Shown here one piece after another: positions 48,501-63,500 of a DNA stretch of 64,000 nucleotides (position 1 is the stretch's first letter; each line of letters starts with the position of its first letter). This DNA is from Nectonema munidae (taxonomy: Eukaryota; Nematomorpha; Nectonematoida; Nectonematidae): assembly GCA_030549495.1 (NCBI GenBank), contig JAUIRK010000077.1, positions 514,649 to 578,648 on the forward strand. Direction: 5' to 3'. Under the pieces are notes generated by a model. It made no database searches. It was not told the origin of the DNA and saw only the letters and a program-made list of their open reading frames with translations. Both the position numbers and the translations under genes were made by a program.

Positions 48501-51500
48501 TAATGATCGAGACAACATTGTTTTTTTCGTTATTTATTTTTTATTAATGTCTCTTGAAAGAATTCAATCTTCTAAAAAAATTTCAAATTAAAGTTTTTGA
48601 AAGATAGAAAACTGTATAAATATAACATTGAAAAATAATCATGAGTTTCAAGTATATCATCATGAAAAGAAGGCGTTAAGAAAACTATATAAATAATGAT
48701 CGAGACAACATTGTTTTTTTCGTTATTTATTTTTTATTAATGTCTCTTGAAAGAATTCAATCTTCTAAAAAAATTTCAAATTAAAGTTTTTGAAAGATAG
48801 AAAACTGTATAAATATAACATTGAAAAATAATCATGAGTTTCAAGTATATCATCATGAAAAGAAGGCGTTAAGAGAAACTATATAAATAATGATCGAGAC
48901 AACATTGTTTTTTTCGTTTTTTTATTTATTTTTTATTAATGTCTCTTGAAAGAATTCAATCTTCTAAAAAAATTTCAAATTAAAGTTTTTGAAAGATAGA
49001 AAACTGTATAAATATAACATTGAAAAATAATCATGAGTTTCAAGTATATCATCATGAAAAGAAGGCGTTAAGAAACATATAAATAATGATCGAGACAACA
49101 TTGTTTTTTTTTCGTTATTTATTTTTTATTAATGTCTCTTGAAAGAATTCAATCTTCTAAAAAAATTTCAAATTAAAGTTTTTGAAAGATAGAAAACTGT
49201 ATAAATATAACATTGAAAAATAATCATGAGTTTCAAGTATATCATCATGAAAAGAAGGCGTTAAGAAAACTATATAAATAATGATCGAGACAACATTGTT
49301 TTTTTCGTTATTTATTTTTTATTAATGTCTCTTGAAAGAATTCAATCTTCTAAAAAAATTTCAAATTAAAGTTTTTGAAAGATAGAAAACTGTATAAATA
49401 TAACATTGAAAAATAATCATGAGTTTCAAGTATATCATCATGAAAAGAAGGCGTTAAGAAAACTATATAAATAATGATCGAGACAACATTGTTTTTTTCG
49501 TTATTTATTTTTTATTAATGTCTCTTGAAAGAATTCAATCTTCTAAAAAAATTTCAAATTAAAGTTTTTGAAAGATAGAAAACTGTATAAATATAACATT
49601 GAAAAATAATCATGAGTTTCAAGTATATCATGAGACAGACATCGTTTTTTTATTTATTTTTTATTAATGTCTCTTGAAAGAATTCAATCTTTTAAAAAAA
49701 TTTCAATTTAATGTTTTGAAAGATAGAAAACTGTATAAATATAACATTTAAAAATAATCATGAGTTTCATATAAATAATGATCGAGACAACATTGTTTTT
49801 TTCGTTATTTATTTTTTATTAATGTCTCTTGAAAGAATTCAATCTTCTAAAAAAATTTCAAATTAAAGTTTTTGAAAGATAGAAAACTGTATAAATATAA
49901 CATTGAAAAATAATCATGAGTTTCAAGTATATCATCATGAAAAGAAGGCGTTAAGAAAACTATATAAATAATGATCGAGACAACATTGTTTTTTTCGTTA
50001 TTTATTTTTTATTAATGTCTCTTGAAAGAATTCAATCTTCTAAAAAAATTTCAAATTAAAGTTTTTGAAAGATAGAAAACTGTATAAATATAACATTGAA
50101 AAATAATCATGAGTTTCAAGTATATCATCATGAAAAGAAGGCGTTAAGAAAACTATATAAATAATGATCGAGACAACATTGTTTTTTTCGTTATTTATTT
50201 TTTATTAATGTCTCTTGAAAGAATTCAATCTTCTAAAAAAATTTCAAATTAAAGTTTTTGAAAGATAGAAAACTGTATAAATATAACATTGAAAAATAAT
50301 CATGAGTTTCAAGTATATCATCATGAAAAGAAGGCGTTAAGAAAACTATATAAATAATGATCGAGACAACATTGTTTTTTTCGTTTTTTATTTATTTTTT
50401 ATTAATGTCTCCTGAAAGAATTCAATCTTCTAAAAAAATTTCAAATTAAAGTTCTTTGAAAGATAGAAAACTGTATAAATATAACATTGAAAAATAATCA
50501 TGAGTTTCAAGTATATCATCATGAAAAGAAGGCGTTAAGAAAACTATATAAATAATGATCGAGACAACATTGTTTTTTTCGTTATTTATTTTTTATTAAT
50601 GTCTCTTGAAAGAATTCAATCTTCTAAAAAAATTTCAAATTAAAGTTTTTGAAAGATAGAAAACTGTATAAATTTAACTTTGAAAAATAATCATGAGTTT
50701 CAAGTATATCATCATGAAAAGAAGGCGTTAAGAAAACTATATAAATAATGATCGAGACAACATTGTTTTTTTCGTTATTTATTTTTTATTAATGTCTCTT
50801 GAAAGAATTCAATCTTCTAAAAAAATTTCAAATTAAAGTTTTTGAAAGATAGAAAACTGTATAAATATAACATTGAAAAATAATCATGAGTTTCAAGTAT
50901 ATTATCATGAAAAGAAGGCGTTAAGAAAACTATATAAATAATGATCGAGACAACATTGTTTTTTTCGTTATTTATTTTTTATTAATGTCTCTTGAAAGAA
51001 TTCAATCTTCTAAAAAAATTTCAAATTAAAGTCTTTTAAAGATAGAAAACTGTATAAATATAACTTTGAAAAATAATCATGAGTTTCAAGTATATCATCA
51101 TGAAAAGAAGATGTTAAGAAAACTATATAAATAATGATCGAGACAACATTGTTTTTTTCGTTTTTTTATTTATTTTTTATTAATGTCTCCTGAAAGAATT
51201 CAATCTTCTAAAAAAATTTCAAATTAAAGTTATTTGAAAGATAGAAAACTGTATAAATATAACATTGAAAAATACTCATGAGTTTCAAGTATATCATCAT
51301 GAAAAGAAGGCGTTAAGAAAACTATATAAATAATGATCGAGACAACATTGTTTTTTTCGTTATTTATTTTTTATTAATGTCTCTTGAAAGAATTCAATCT
51401 TCTAAAAAAATTTCAAATTAAAGTTTTTGAAAGATAGAAAACTGTATAAATATAACATTGAAAAATAATCATGAGTTTCAAGTATATCATCATGAAAAGA

Positions 51501-54500
51501 AGGCGTTAAGAAAATTATATAAATAATGATCGAGACAACATTGTTTTTTTCGTTTATTTATTTTTTATTAATGTCTCTTGAAAGAATTCAATCTTCTAAA
51601 AAAATTTCAAATTAAAGTTTTTGAAAGATAGAAAACTGTATAAATATAACATTGAAAAATAATCATGAGTTTCAAGTATATTATCATGAAAAGAAGGCGT
51701 TAAGAAAACTATATAAATAATGATCGAGACAACATTGTTTTTTTCGTTATTTATTTTTTATTAATGTCTCTTGAAAGAATTCAATCTTCTAAAAAAATTT
51801 CAAATTAAAGTCTATGAAAAATAGAAAACTGTATAAATATAACATTGAAAAATAATCATGAGTTTCAAGTATATCATCATGAAAAGAAGGCGTTAAGAAA
51901 ACTATATAAATAATGATCGAGACAACATTGTTTTTTTCGTTTTTTTATTTATTTTTTATTAATGTCTCCTTAAAGAATTCAATCTTCTAAAAAAATTTCA
52001 AATTAATGTTATTTAAAGATAGAAAACTGTATAAATATAACATTGAAAAATACTCATGAGTTTCAAGTATATCATCATGAAAAGAAGGCGTTAAGAAAAC
52101 TATATAAATAATGATCGAGACAACATTGTTTTTTTTCGTTATTTATTTTTTATTAATGTCACTTGAAAGAATTCAATCTTCTAAAAAAATTTCAAATTAA
52201 AGTTTTTGAAAGATAGAAAACTGTATAAATATAACATTGAAAAATAATCATGAGTTTCAAGTATATTATCATGAAAAGAAGGCGTTAAGAAAACTATATA
52301 AATAATGATCGAGACAACATTGTTTTTTTCGTTATTTATTTTTTATTAATGTCACTTGAAAGAATTCAATCTTCTAAAAAAATTTCAAATTAAAGTTTTT
52401 GAAAGATAGAAAACTGTATAAATATAACATTGAAAAATAATCATGAGTTTCAAGTATATCATCATGAAAAGAAGGCGTTAAGAAAACTATATAAATAATG
52501 ATCGAGACAACATTGTTTTTTTGTTTTTCGTTATTTATTTTTTATTAATGTCTCTTGAAAGAATTCAATCTTCTAAAAAAATTTCAAATTAAAGTTTTTG
52601 AAAGATAGAAAACTGTATAAATATAACATTGAAAAATAATCATGAGTTTCAAGTATATCATCATGAAAAGAAGGCGTTAAGAAAACTATATAAATAATGA
52701 TCGAGACAACATTGTTTTTTTCGTTATTTATTTTTTATTAATGTCTCTTGAAAGAATTCAATCTTCTAAAAAAATTTCAAATTAAAGTTTTTGAAAGATA
52801 GAAAACTGTATAAATATAACATTGAAAAATAATCATGAGTTTCAAGTATATCATCATGAAAAGAAGGCGTTAAGAAAACTATATAAATAATGATCGAGAC
52901 AACATTGTTTTTTCGTTATTTATTTTTTATTAATGTCTCTTGAAAGAATTCAATCTTCTAAAAAAAATTTCAAATTAAAGTCTTTGAAAGATAGAAAACT
53001 GTATAAATATAACATTGAAAAATAATCATAAAAAGAAGGCGTTAAGAAACCTATATAAATAATGATCGAGACAACATTGTTTTTTTCGTTTTTTTATTTA
53101 TTTTTTATTAATGTCTCCTGAAAGAATTCAATCTTCTAAAAAAATTTCAAATTAAAGTTTTTGAAAGATAGAAAACTGTATAAATATAACATTGAAAAAT
53201 ACTCATGAGTTTCAAGTATATCATCATGAAAAGAAGGCGTTAAGAAAACTATATAAATAATGATCGAGACAACATTGTTTTTTTCGTTATTTATTTTTTA
53301 TTAATGTCTCTTGAAAGAATTCAATCTTCTAAAAAAATTTCAAATTAAAGTTTTTGAAAGATAGAAAACTGTATAAATATAACATTGAAAAATAATCATG
53401 AGTTTCAAGTATATCATCATGAAAAGAAGGCGTTAAGAAAACTATATAAATAATGATCGAGACAACATTGTTTTTTTCGTTATTTATTTTTTATTAATGT
53501 CTCTTGAAAGAATTCAATCTTCTAAAAAAATTTCAAATTAAAGTTTTTGAAAGATAGAAAACTGTATAAATATAACATTGAAAAATAATCATGAGTTTCA
53601 AGTATATCATCATGAAAAGAAGGCGTTAAGAAAACTATATAAATAATGATCGAGACAACATTGTTTTTTTCGTTATTTATTTTTTATTAATGTCTCTTGA
53701 AAGAATTCAATCTTCTAAAAAAATTTCAAATTAAAGTTTTTGAAAGATAGAAAACTGTATAAATATAACATTGAAAAATAATCATGAGTTTCAAGTATAT
53801 CATCATGAAAAGAAGGCGTTAAGAAAACTATATAAATAATGATCGAGACAACATTGTTTTTTTCGTTATTTATTTTTTATTAATGTCTCTTGAAAGAATT
53901 CAATCTTCTAAAAAAATTTCAAATTAAAGTTTTTGAAAGATAGAAAACTGTATAAATATAACATTGAAAAATAATCATGAGTTTCAAGTATATCATCATG
54001 AAAAGAAGGCGTTAAGAAAACTATATAAATAATGATCGAGACAACATTGTTTTTATCGTTATTTATTTTTTATTAATGTCTCTTGAAAGAAATCTTCTAA
54101 AAAAATTTCAAATTAAAGTTTTTGAAAGATAGAAAACTGTATAAATATAACATTGAAAAATAATCATGAGTTTCAAGTATATCATCATGAAAAGAAGGCG
54201 TTAAGAAAACTATATAAATAATGATCGAGACAACATTGTTTTTTCGTTATTTATTTTTTATTAATGTCTCTTGAAAGAATTCAATCTTCTAAAAAAAATT
54301 TCAAATTAAAGTTTTTGAAAGATAGAAAACTGTATAAATATAACATTGAAAAATAATCATGAGTTTCAAGTATATCATGGGAAAGGGGGGCGTTAAGAAA
54401 CTATTTTTGTCGAGACAACATTGTTTTTTTCGTTATTTATTTTTTATTAATGTCTCTTGAAAGAATTCAATCTTCTAAAAAAATTTCAAATTAAAGTTTT

Positions 54501-57500
54501 TGAAAGATAGAAAACTGTATAAATATAACATTGAAAAATAATCATGAGTTTCAAGTATATCATCATGAAAAGAAGGCGTTAAGAAAACTATATAAATAAT
54601 GATCGAGACAACATTGTTTTTTTCGTTATTTATTTTTTATTAATGTCTCCTGAAAGAATTCAATCTTCTAAAAAAATTTCAAATTAAAGTCTTTGAAAGA
54701 TAGAAAACTGTATAAATATAACTTTGAAAAATAATCATGAGTTTCAAGTATATCATCATGAAAAGAAGGCGTTAAGAAAACTATATAAATAATGATCGAG
54801 ACAACATTGTTTTTTTCGTTATTTATTTTTTATTAATGTCTCTTGAAAGAATTCAATCTTCTAAAAAAATTTCAAATTAAAGTTTTTGAAAGATAGAAAA
54901 CTGTATAAATATAACATTGAAAAATAATCATGAGTTTCAAGTATATCATCATGAAAAGAAGGCGTTAAGAAAACTATATAAATAATGATCGAGACAACAT
55001 TGTTTTTTTCGTTATTTATTTTTTATTAATGTCTCTTGAAAGAATTCAATCTTCTAAAAAAATTTCAAATTAAAGTTTTTGAAAGATAGAAAACTGTATA
55101 AATATAACATTGAAAAATAATCATGAGTTTCAAGTATATCATCATTAAAAGAAGGTGTTAAGAAAACTATATAAATAATGATCGAGACAACATTGTTTTT
55201 TTCGTTATTTATTTTTTATTAATGTCTCTTGAAAGAATTCAATCTTCTAAAAAAATTTCAAATTAAAGTTTTTGAAAGATAGAAAACTGTATAAATATAA
55301 CATTGAAAAATACTCATGAGTTTCAAGTATATCATCATGAAAAGAAGGCGTTAAGAAAACTATATAAATAATGATCGAGACAACATTGTTTTTTTCGTTA
55401 TTTATTTTTTATTAATGTCTCTTGAAAGAATTCAATCTTCTAAAAAAATTTCAAATTAAAGTTTTTGAAAGATAGAAAACTGTATAAATATAACATTGAA
55501 AAATAATCATGAGTTTCAAGTATATCATCATGAAAAGAAGGCGTTAAGAAAACTATATAAATAATGATCGAGACAACATTGTTTTTTTCGTTATTTATTT
55601 TTTATTAATGTCTCTTGAAAGAATTCAATCTTCTAAAAAAATTTCAAATTAAAGTTTTTGAAAGATAGAAAACTGTATAAATATAACATTAAAAAATAAT
55701 CATGAGTTTTAAGTATATCATCATGAAAAGAAGGCGTTAAGAAAACTATATAAATAATGATCGAGACAACATTGTTTTTTTCGTTATTTATTTTTTATTA
55801 ATGTCTCTTGAAAGAATTCAATCTTCTAAAAAAATTTCAAATTAAAGTTTTTGAAAGATAGAAAACTGTATAAATATAACATTGAAAAATACTCATGAGT
55901 TTCAAGTATATCATCATGAAAAGAAGGCGTTAAGAAAACTATATAAATAATGATCGAGACAACATTGTTTTTTTCGTTTTTTATTTATTTTTTATTAATG
56001 TCTCTTGAAAGAATTCAATCTTCTAAAAAAATTTCAAATTAAAGTCTTTGAAAGATAGAAAACTGTATAAATATAACATTGAAAAATACTCATGAGTTTC
56101 AAGTATATCATCATGAAAAGAAGGCGTTAAGAAAACTATATAAATAATGATCGAGACAACATTGTTTTTTTCGTTATTTATTTTTTATTAATGTCTCTTG
56201 AAAGAATTCAATCTTCTAAAAAAATTTCAAATTAAAGTTTTTGAAAGATAGAAAACTGTATAAATATAACATTGAAAAATAATCATGAGTTTCAAGTATA
56301 TCATCATGAAAAGAAGGCGTTAAGAAAACTATATAAATAATGATCGAGACAACATTGTTTTTTTCGTTATTTATTTTTTATTAATGTCTCTTGAAAGAAT
56401 TCAATCTTCTAAAAAAATTTCAAATTAAAGTTTTTGAAAGATAGAAAACTGTATAAATATAACATTGAAAAATAATCATGAGTTTCAAGTATATCATCAT
56501 GAAAAGAAGGCGTTAAGAAAACTATATAAATAATGATCGAGACAACATTGTTTTTTTCGTTATTTATTTTTTATTAATGTCTCTTGAAAGAATTCAATCT
56601 TCTAAAAAAATTTCAAATTAAAGTCTTTGAAAGATAGAAAACTGTATAAATATAACATTGAAAAATAATCATGAGTTTCAAGTATATCATCATGAAAAGA
56701 AGGCGTTAAGAAAACTATATAAATAATGATCGAGACAACATTGTTTTTTCGTTATTTATTTTTTATTAATGTCTCTTGAAAGAATTCAATCTTCTAAAAA
56801 AAATTTCAAATTAAAGTTCTTTGAAAGATAGAAAACTGTATAAATATAACATTGAAAAATACTCATGAGTTTCAAGTATATCATCATGAAAAGAAGGCGT
56901 TAAGAAAACTATATAAATAATGATCGAGACAACATTGTTTTTTTCGTTATTTATTTTTTATTAATGTCTCTTGAAAGAATTCAATCTTCTAAAAAAATTT
57001 CAAATTAAAGTCTTTGAAAGATAGAAAACTGTATAAATATAACATTGAAAAATAATCATGAGTTTCAAGTATATCATCATGAAAAGAAGGCGTTAAGAAA
57101 ACTATATAAATAATGATCGAGACAACATTGTTTTTTTCGTTATTTATTTTTTATTAATGTCTCTTGAAAGAATTCAATCTTCTAAAAAAATTTCAAATTA
57201 AAGTTTTTGAAAGATAGAAAACTGTATAAATATAACATTGAAAAATAATCATGAGTTTCAAGTATATCATCATGAAAAGAAGGCGTTAAGAAAACTATAT
57301 AAATAATGATCGAGACAACATTGTTTTTTTCGTTATTTATTTTTTATTAATGTCTCTTGAAAGAATTCAATCTTCTAAAAAAATTTCAAATTAAAGTTTT
57401 TGAAAGATAGAAAACTGTATAAATATAACATTGAAAAATAATCATGAGTTTCAAGTATATCATCATGAAAAGAAGGCGTTAAGAAAACTATATAAATAAT

Positions 57501-60500
57501 GATCGAGACAACATTGTTTTTTTCGTTATTTATTTTTTATTAATGTCTCCTGAAAGAATTCAATCTTCTAAAAAAATTTCAAATTAAAGTTTTTGAAAGA
57601 TAGAAAACTGTATAAATATAACATTGAAAAATAATCATGAGTTTCAAGTATATCATCATGAAAAGAAGGCGTTAAGAAAACTATATAAATAATGATCGAG
57701 ACAACATTGTTTTTTTTTCGTTATTTATTTTTTATTAATGTCTCTTGAAAGAATTCAATCTTCTAAAAAAATTTCAAATTAAAGTTTTTGAAAGATAGAA
57801 AACTGTATAAATATAACATTGAAAAATACTCATGAGTTTCAAGTATATCATCATGAAAAGAAGGCGTTAAGAAAACTATATAAATAATGATCGAGACAAC
57901 ATTGTTTTTTTCGTTATTTATTTTTTATTAATGTCTCCTGAAAGAATTCAATCTTCTAAAAAAATTTCAAATTAAAGTCTTTGAAAGATAGAAAACTGTA
58001 TAAATTTAACTTTGAAAAATACTCATGAGTTTCAAGTATATCATCATGAAAAGAAGGCGTTAAGAAAACTATATAAATAATGATCGAGACAACATTGTTT
58101 TTTTCGTTATTTATTTTTTATTAATGTCTCTTGAAAGAATTCAATCTTCTAAAAAAATTTCAAATTAAAGTTTTTGAAAGATAGAAAACTGTATAAATAT
58201 AACATTGAAAAATAATCATGAGTTTCAAGTATATCATCATGAAAAGAAGGCGTTAAGAAAACTATATAAATAATGATCGAGACAACATTGTTTTTTTCGT
58301 TATTTATTTTTTATTAATGTCTCTTGAAAGAATTCAATCTTCTAAAAAAATTTCAAATTAAAGTTTTTGAAAGATAGAAAACTGTATAAATATAACATTG
58401 AAAAATAATCATGAGTTTCAAGTATATCATCATGAAAAGAAGGCGTTAAGAAAACTATATAAATAATGATCGAGACAACATTGTTTTTTTCGTTTTTTTA
58501 TTTATTTTTTATTAATGTCTCCTGAAAGAATTCAATCTTCTAAAAAAATTTCAAATTAAAGTTTTTGAAAGATAGAAAACTGTATAAATATAACATTGAA
58601 AAATAATCATGAGTTTCAAGTATATCATCATGAAAAGAAGGCGTTAAGAAAACTATATAAATAATGATCGAGACAACATTGTTTTTTTCGTTATTTATTT
58701 TTTATTAATGTCTCTTGAAAGAATTCAATCTTCTAAAAAAATTTCAAATTAAAGTTTTTGAAAGATAGAAAACTGTATAAATATAACATTGAAAAATAAT
58801 CATGAGTTTCAAGTATATCATCATGAAAAGAAGGCGTTAAGAAAACTATTTAAATAATGATCGAGACAACATTGTTTTTATCGTTATTTATTTTTTATTA
58901 ATGTCTCTTGAAAGAATTCAATCTTCTAAAAAAATTTCAAATTAAAGTTTTTGAAAGATAGAAAACTGTATAAATATAACATTGAAAAATAATCATGAGT
59001 TTCAAGTATATCATCATGAAAAGAAGGCGTTAAGAAAACTATATAAATAATGATCGAGACAACATTGTTTTTTTTGTTATTTATTTTTTATTAATGTCTC
59101 TTGAAAGAATTCAATCTTCTAAAAAAATTTCAAATTAAAGTTTTTGAAAGATAGAAAACTGTATAAATATAACATTGAAAAATAATCATGAGTTTCAAGT
59201 ATATCATCATGAAAAGAAGACGTTAAGAAAACTATATAAATAATGATCGAGACAACATTGTTTTTTTTCGTTATTTATTTTTTATTAATGTCTCTTGAAA
59301 GAATTCAATCTTCTAAAAAAATTTCAAATTAAAGTTTATGAAAGATAGAAAACTGTATAAATATAACATTGAAAAATAATCATGAGTTTCAAGTATATCA
59401 TCATGAAAAGAAGGCGTTAAGAAAACTATATAAATAATGATCGAGACAACATTGTTTTTTTCGTTTTTTTATTTATTTTTTATTAATGTCTCCTGAAAGA
59501 ATTCAATCTTCTAAAAAAATTTCAAATTAAAGTCTTTGAAAGATAGAAAACTGTATAAATATAACTTTGAAAAATAATCATGAGTTTCAAGTATATCATC
59601 ATGAAAAGAAGGCGTTAAGAAAACTATATAAATAATGATCGAGACAACATTGTTTTTTTCGTTATTTATTTTTTATTAATGTCTCTTGAAAGAATTCAAT
59701 CTTCTAAAAAAATTTCAAATTAAAGTTTTTGAAAGATAGAAAACTGTATAAATATAACATTGAAAAATAATCATGAGTTTCAAGTATATCATCATGAAAA
59801 GAAGGCGTTAAGAAAACTATATAAATAATGATCGAGACAACATTGTTTTTTTCGTTATTTATTTTTTATTAATGTCTCTTGAAAGAATTCAATCTTCTAA
59901 AAAAATTTCAAATTAAAGTCTTTGAAAGATAGAAAACTGTATAAATATAACTTTGAAAAATAATCATGAGTTTCAAGTATATCATCATGAAAAGAAGACG
60001 TTAAGAAAACTATATAAATAATGATCGAGACAACATTGTTTTTTTCGTTTTTTTATTTATTTTTTATTAATGTCTCCTGAAAGAATTCAATCTTCTAAAA
60101 AAATTTCAAATTAAAGTCTTTGAAAGATAGAAAACTGTATAAATATAACATTGAAAAATACTCATGAGTTTCAAGTATATCATCATGAAAAGAAGGCGTT
60201 AAGAAAACTATATAAATAATGATCGAGACAACATTGTTTTTTTCGTTATTTATTTTTTATTAATGTCTCTTGAAAGAATTCAATCTTCTAAAAAAATTTC
60301 AAATTAAAGTTTTTGAAAGATAGAAAACTGTATAAATATAACATTGAAAAATAATCATGAGTTTCAAGTATATCATCATGAAAAGAAGGCGTTAAGAAAA
60401 CTATATAAATAATGATCGAGACAACATTGTTTTTTTCGTTTTATTTATTTTTTATTAATGTCTCCTGAAAGAATTCAATCTTCTAAAAAAATTTCAAATT

Positions 60501-63500
60501 AAAGTTTTTGAAAGATAGAAAACTGTATAAATATAACATTGAAAAATAATCATGAGTTTCAAGTATATCATCATGAAAAGAAGGCGTTAAGAAAACTATA
60601 TAAATAATGATCGAGACAACATTGTTTTTTTCGTTATTTATTTTTTATTAATGTCTCTTAAAAGAATTCAATCTTCTAAAAAAATTTCAAATTAAAGTCT
60701 TTGAAAGATAGAAAACTGTATAAATATAACTTTGAAAAATAATCATGAGTTTCAAGTATATCATCATGAAAAGAAGGCGTTAAGAAAACTATATAAATAA
60801 TGATCGAGACAACATTGTTTTTTTCGTTATTTATTTTTTATTAATGTCTCCTGAAAGAATTCAATCTTCTAAAAAAATTTCAAATTAAAGTCTTTGAAAG
60901 ATAGAAAACTGTATAAATATAACATTGAAAAATAATCATGAGTTTCAAGTATATCATCATGAAAAGAAGGCGTTAAGAAAACTATATAAATAATGATTGA
61001 GACAACATTGTTTTTTTCGTTTTTTATTTATTTTTTATTAATGTCTCTTGAAAGAATTCAATCTTCTAAAAAAATTTCAAATTAAAGTTTTTGAAAGATA
61101 GAAAACTGTATAAATATAACATTGAAAAATAATCATGAGTTTCAAGTATATATCATGAAAAGAAGGCGTTAGACTATATAATATGATCGGACAACATTGT
61201 TTTTTTCGTTATTTATTTTTTATTAATGTCTCTTGAAAGAATTCAATCTTCTAAAAAAAATTTCAAATTAAAGTTTTTGAAAGATAGAAAACTGTATAAA
61301 TATAACATTGAAAAATAATCATGAGTTTCAAGTATATCATCATGAAAAGAAGGCGTTAAGAAAACTTATAAATAATGATCGAGACAACATTGTTTTTTTC
61401 GTTTTTTATTTATTTTTTATTAATGTCTCTTGAAAGAATTCAATCTTCTAAAAAAATTTCAAATTAAAGTTTTTGAAAGATAGAAAACTGTATAAATATA
61501 ACATTGAAAAATAATCATGAGTTTCAAGTATATCATCATGAAAAGAAGGCGTTAAGAAAACTATATAAATAATGATCGAGACAACATTGTTTTTTTCGTT
61601 TTATTTATTTTTTATTAATGTCTCTTGAAAGAATTCAATCTTCTAAAAAAATTTCAAATTAAAGTTTTTGAAAGATAGAAAACTGTATAAATATAACATT
61701 GAAAAATACTCATGAGTTTCAAGTATATCATCATGAAAAGAAGGCGTTAAGAAAACTATATAAATAATGATCGAGACAACATTGTTTTTTTCGTTATTTA
61801 TTTTTTATTAATGTCTCTTGAAAGAATTCAATCTTCTAAAAAAATTTCAAATTAAAGTTTTTGAAAGATAGAAAACTGTATAAATATAACATTGAAAAAT
61901 ACTCATGAGTTTCAAGTATATCATCATGAAAAGAAGGCGTTAAGAAAACTATATAAATAATGATCGAGACAACATTGTTTTTTTCGTTTTTTTATTTATT
62001 TTTTATTAATGTCTCTTGAAAGAATTCAATCTTCTAAAAAAATTTCAAATTAAAGTCTTTGAAAGATAGAAAACTGTATAAATATAACTTTGAAAAATAA
62101 TCATGAGTTTCAAGTATATCATCATGAAAAGAAGATGTTAAGAAAACTATATAAATAATGATCGAGACAACATTGTTTTTTTCGTTATTTATTTTTTATT
62201 AATGTCTCTTGAAAGAATTCAATCTTCTAAAAAAAATTCAAATTAAAGTCTTTGAAAGATAGAAAACTGTATAAATATAACATTGAAAAATAATCATGAG
62301 TTTCAAGTATATCATCATGAAAAGAAGGCGTGAAACATATAAATAATGATCGAGACAACATTGTTTTTTTCGTTTTTTTATTTATTTTTTATTAATGTCT
62401 CTTGAAAGAATTCAATCTTCTAAAAAAATTTCAAATTAAAGTTTTTGAAAGATAGAAAACTGTATAAATATAACTTTGAAAAATAATCATGAGTTTCAAG
62501 TATATCATCATGAAAAGAAGACGTTAAGAAAACTATATAAATAATGATAAGGACAACATTGTTTTTTTCGTTATTTATTTTTTATTAATGTCTCTTGAAA
62601 GAATTCAATCTTCTAAAAAAATTTCAAATTAAAGTTTTTGAAAGATAGAAAACTGTATAAATATAACATTGAAAAATAATCATGAGTTTCAAGTATATCA
62701 TCATGAAAAGAAGGCGTTAAGAAAACTATATAAATAATGATCGAGACAACATTGTTTTTTTCGTTTTTTATTTATTTTTTATTAATGTCTCCTGAAAGAA
62801 TTCAATCTTCTAAAAAAATTTCAAATTAAAGTTTTTGAAAGATAGAAAACTGTATAAATATAACATTGAAAAATAATCATGAGTTTCAAGTATATCATCA
62901 TGAAAAGAAGGCGTTAAGAAAACTATATAAATAATGATCGAGTCAACATTGTTTTTTTCGTTTTTTTATTTATTTTTTATTTGTCTCCTGAAAGAATTCA
63001 ATCTTCTAAAAAAATTTCAAATTAATGTTATTTAAAGATAGAAAACTGTATAAATAATGATCGAGACAACATTGTTTTTTTCGTTTTTTTATTTATTTTT
63101 TATTAATGTCTCTTGAAAGAATTCAATCTTCTAAAAAATTTCAAATTAAAGTTTTTGAAAGATAGAAAACTGTATAAATATAACATTGAAAAATAATCAT
63201 GAATTTCAAGTATATCATGAGACATTGTTTTTTTCGTTTTTTTATTTATTTTTTATTAATGTCTCTTGAAAGAATTTAATCTTCTAAAAAAATTTCAAAT
63301 TAAAGTTTTTGAAAGATAGAAAACTGTATAAATATAACATTGAAAAATAATCATGAGTTTCAAGTATATCATCATGAAAAGAAGGCGTTAAGAAAACTAT
63401 ATAAATAATGATCGAGACAACATTGTTTTTTTCGTTTTTTTATTTATTTTTTATTAATGTCTCCTGAAAGAATTCAATCTTCTAAAAAAATTTCAAATTA

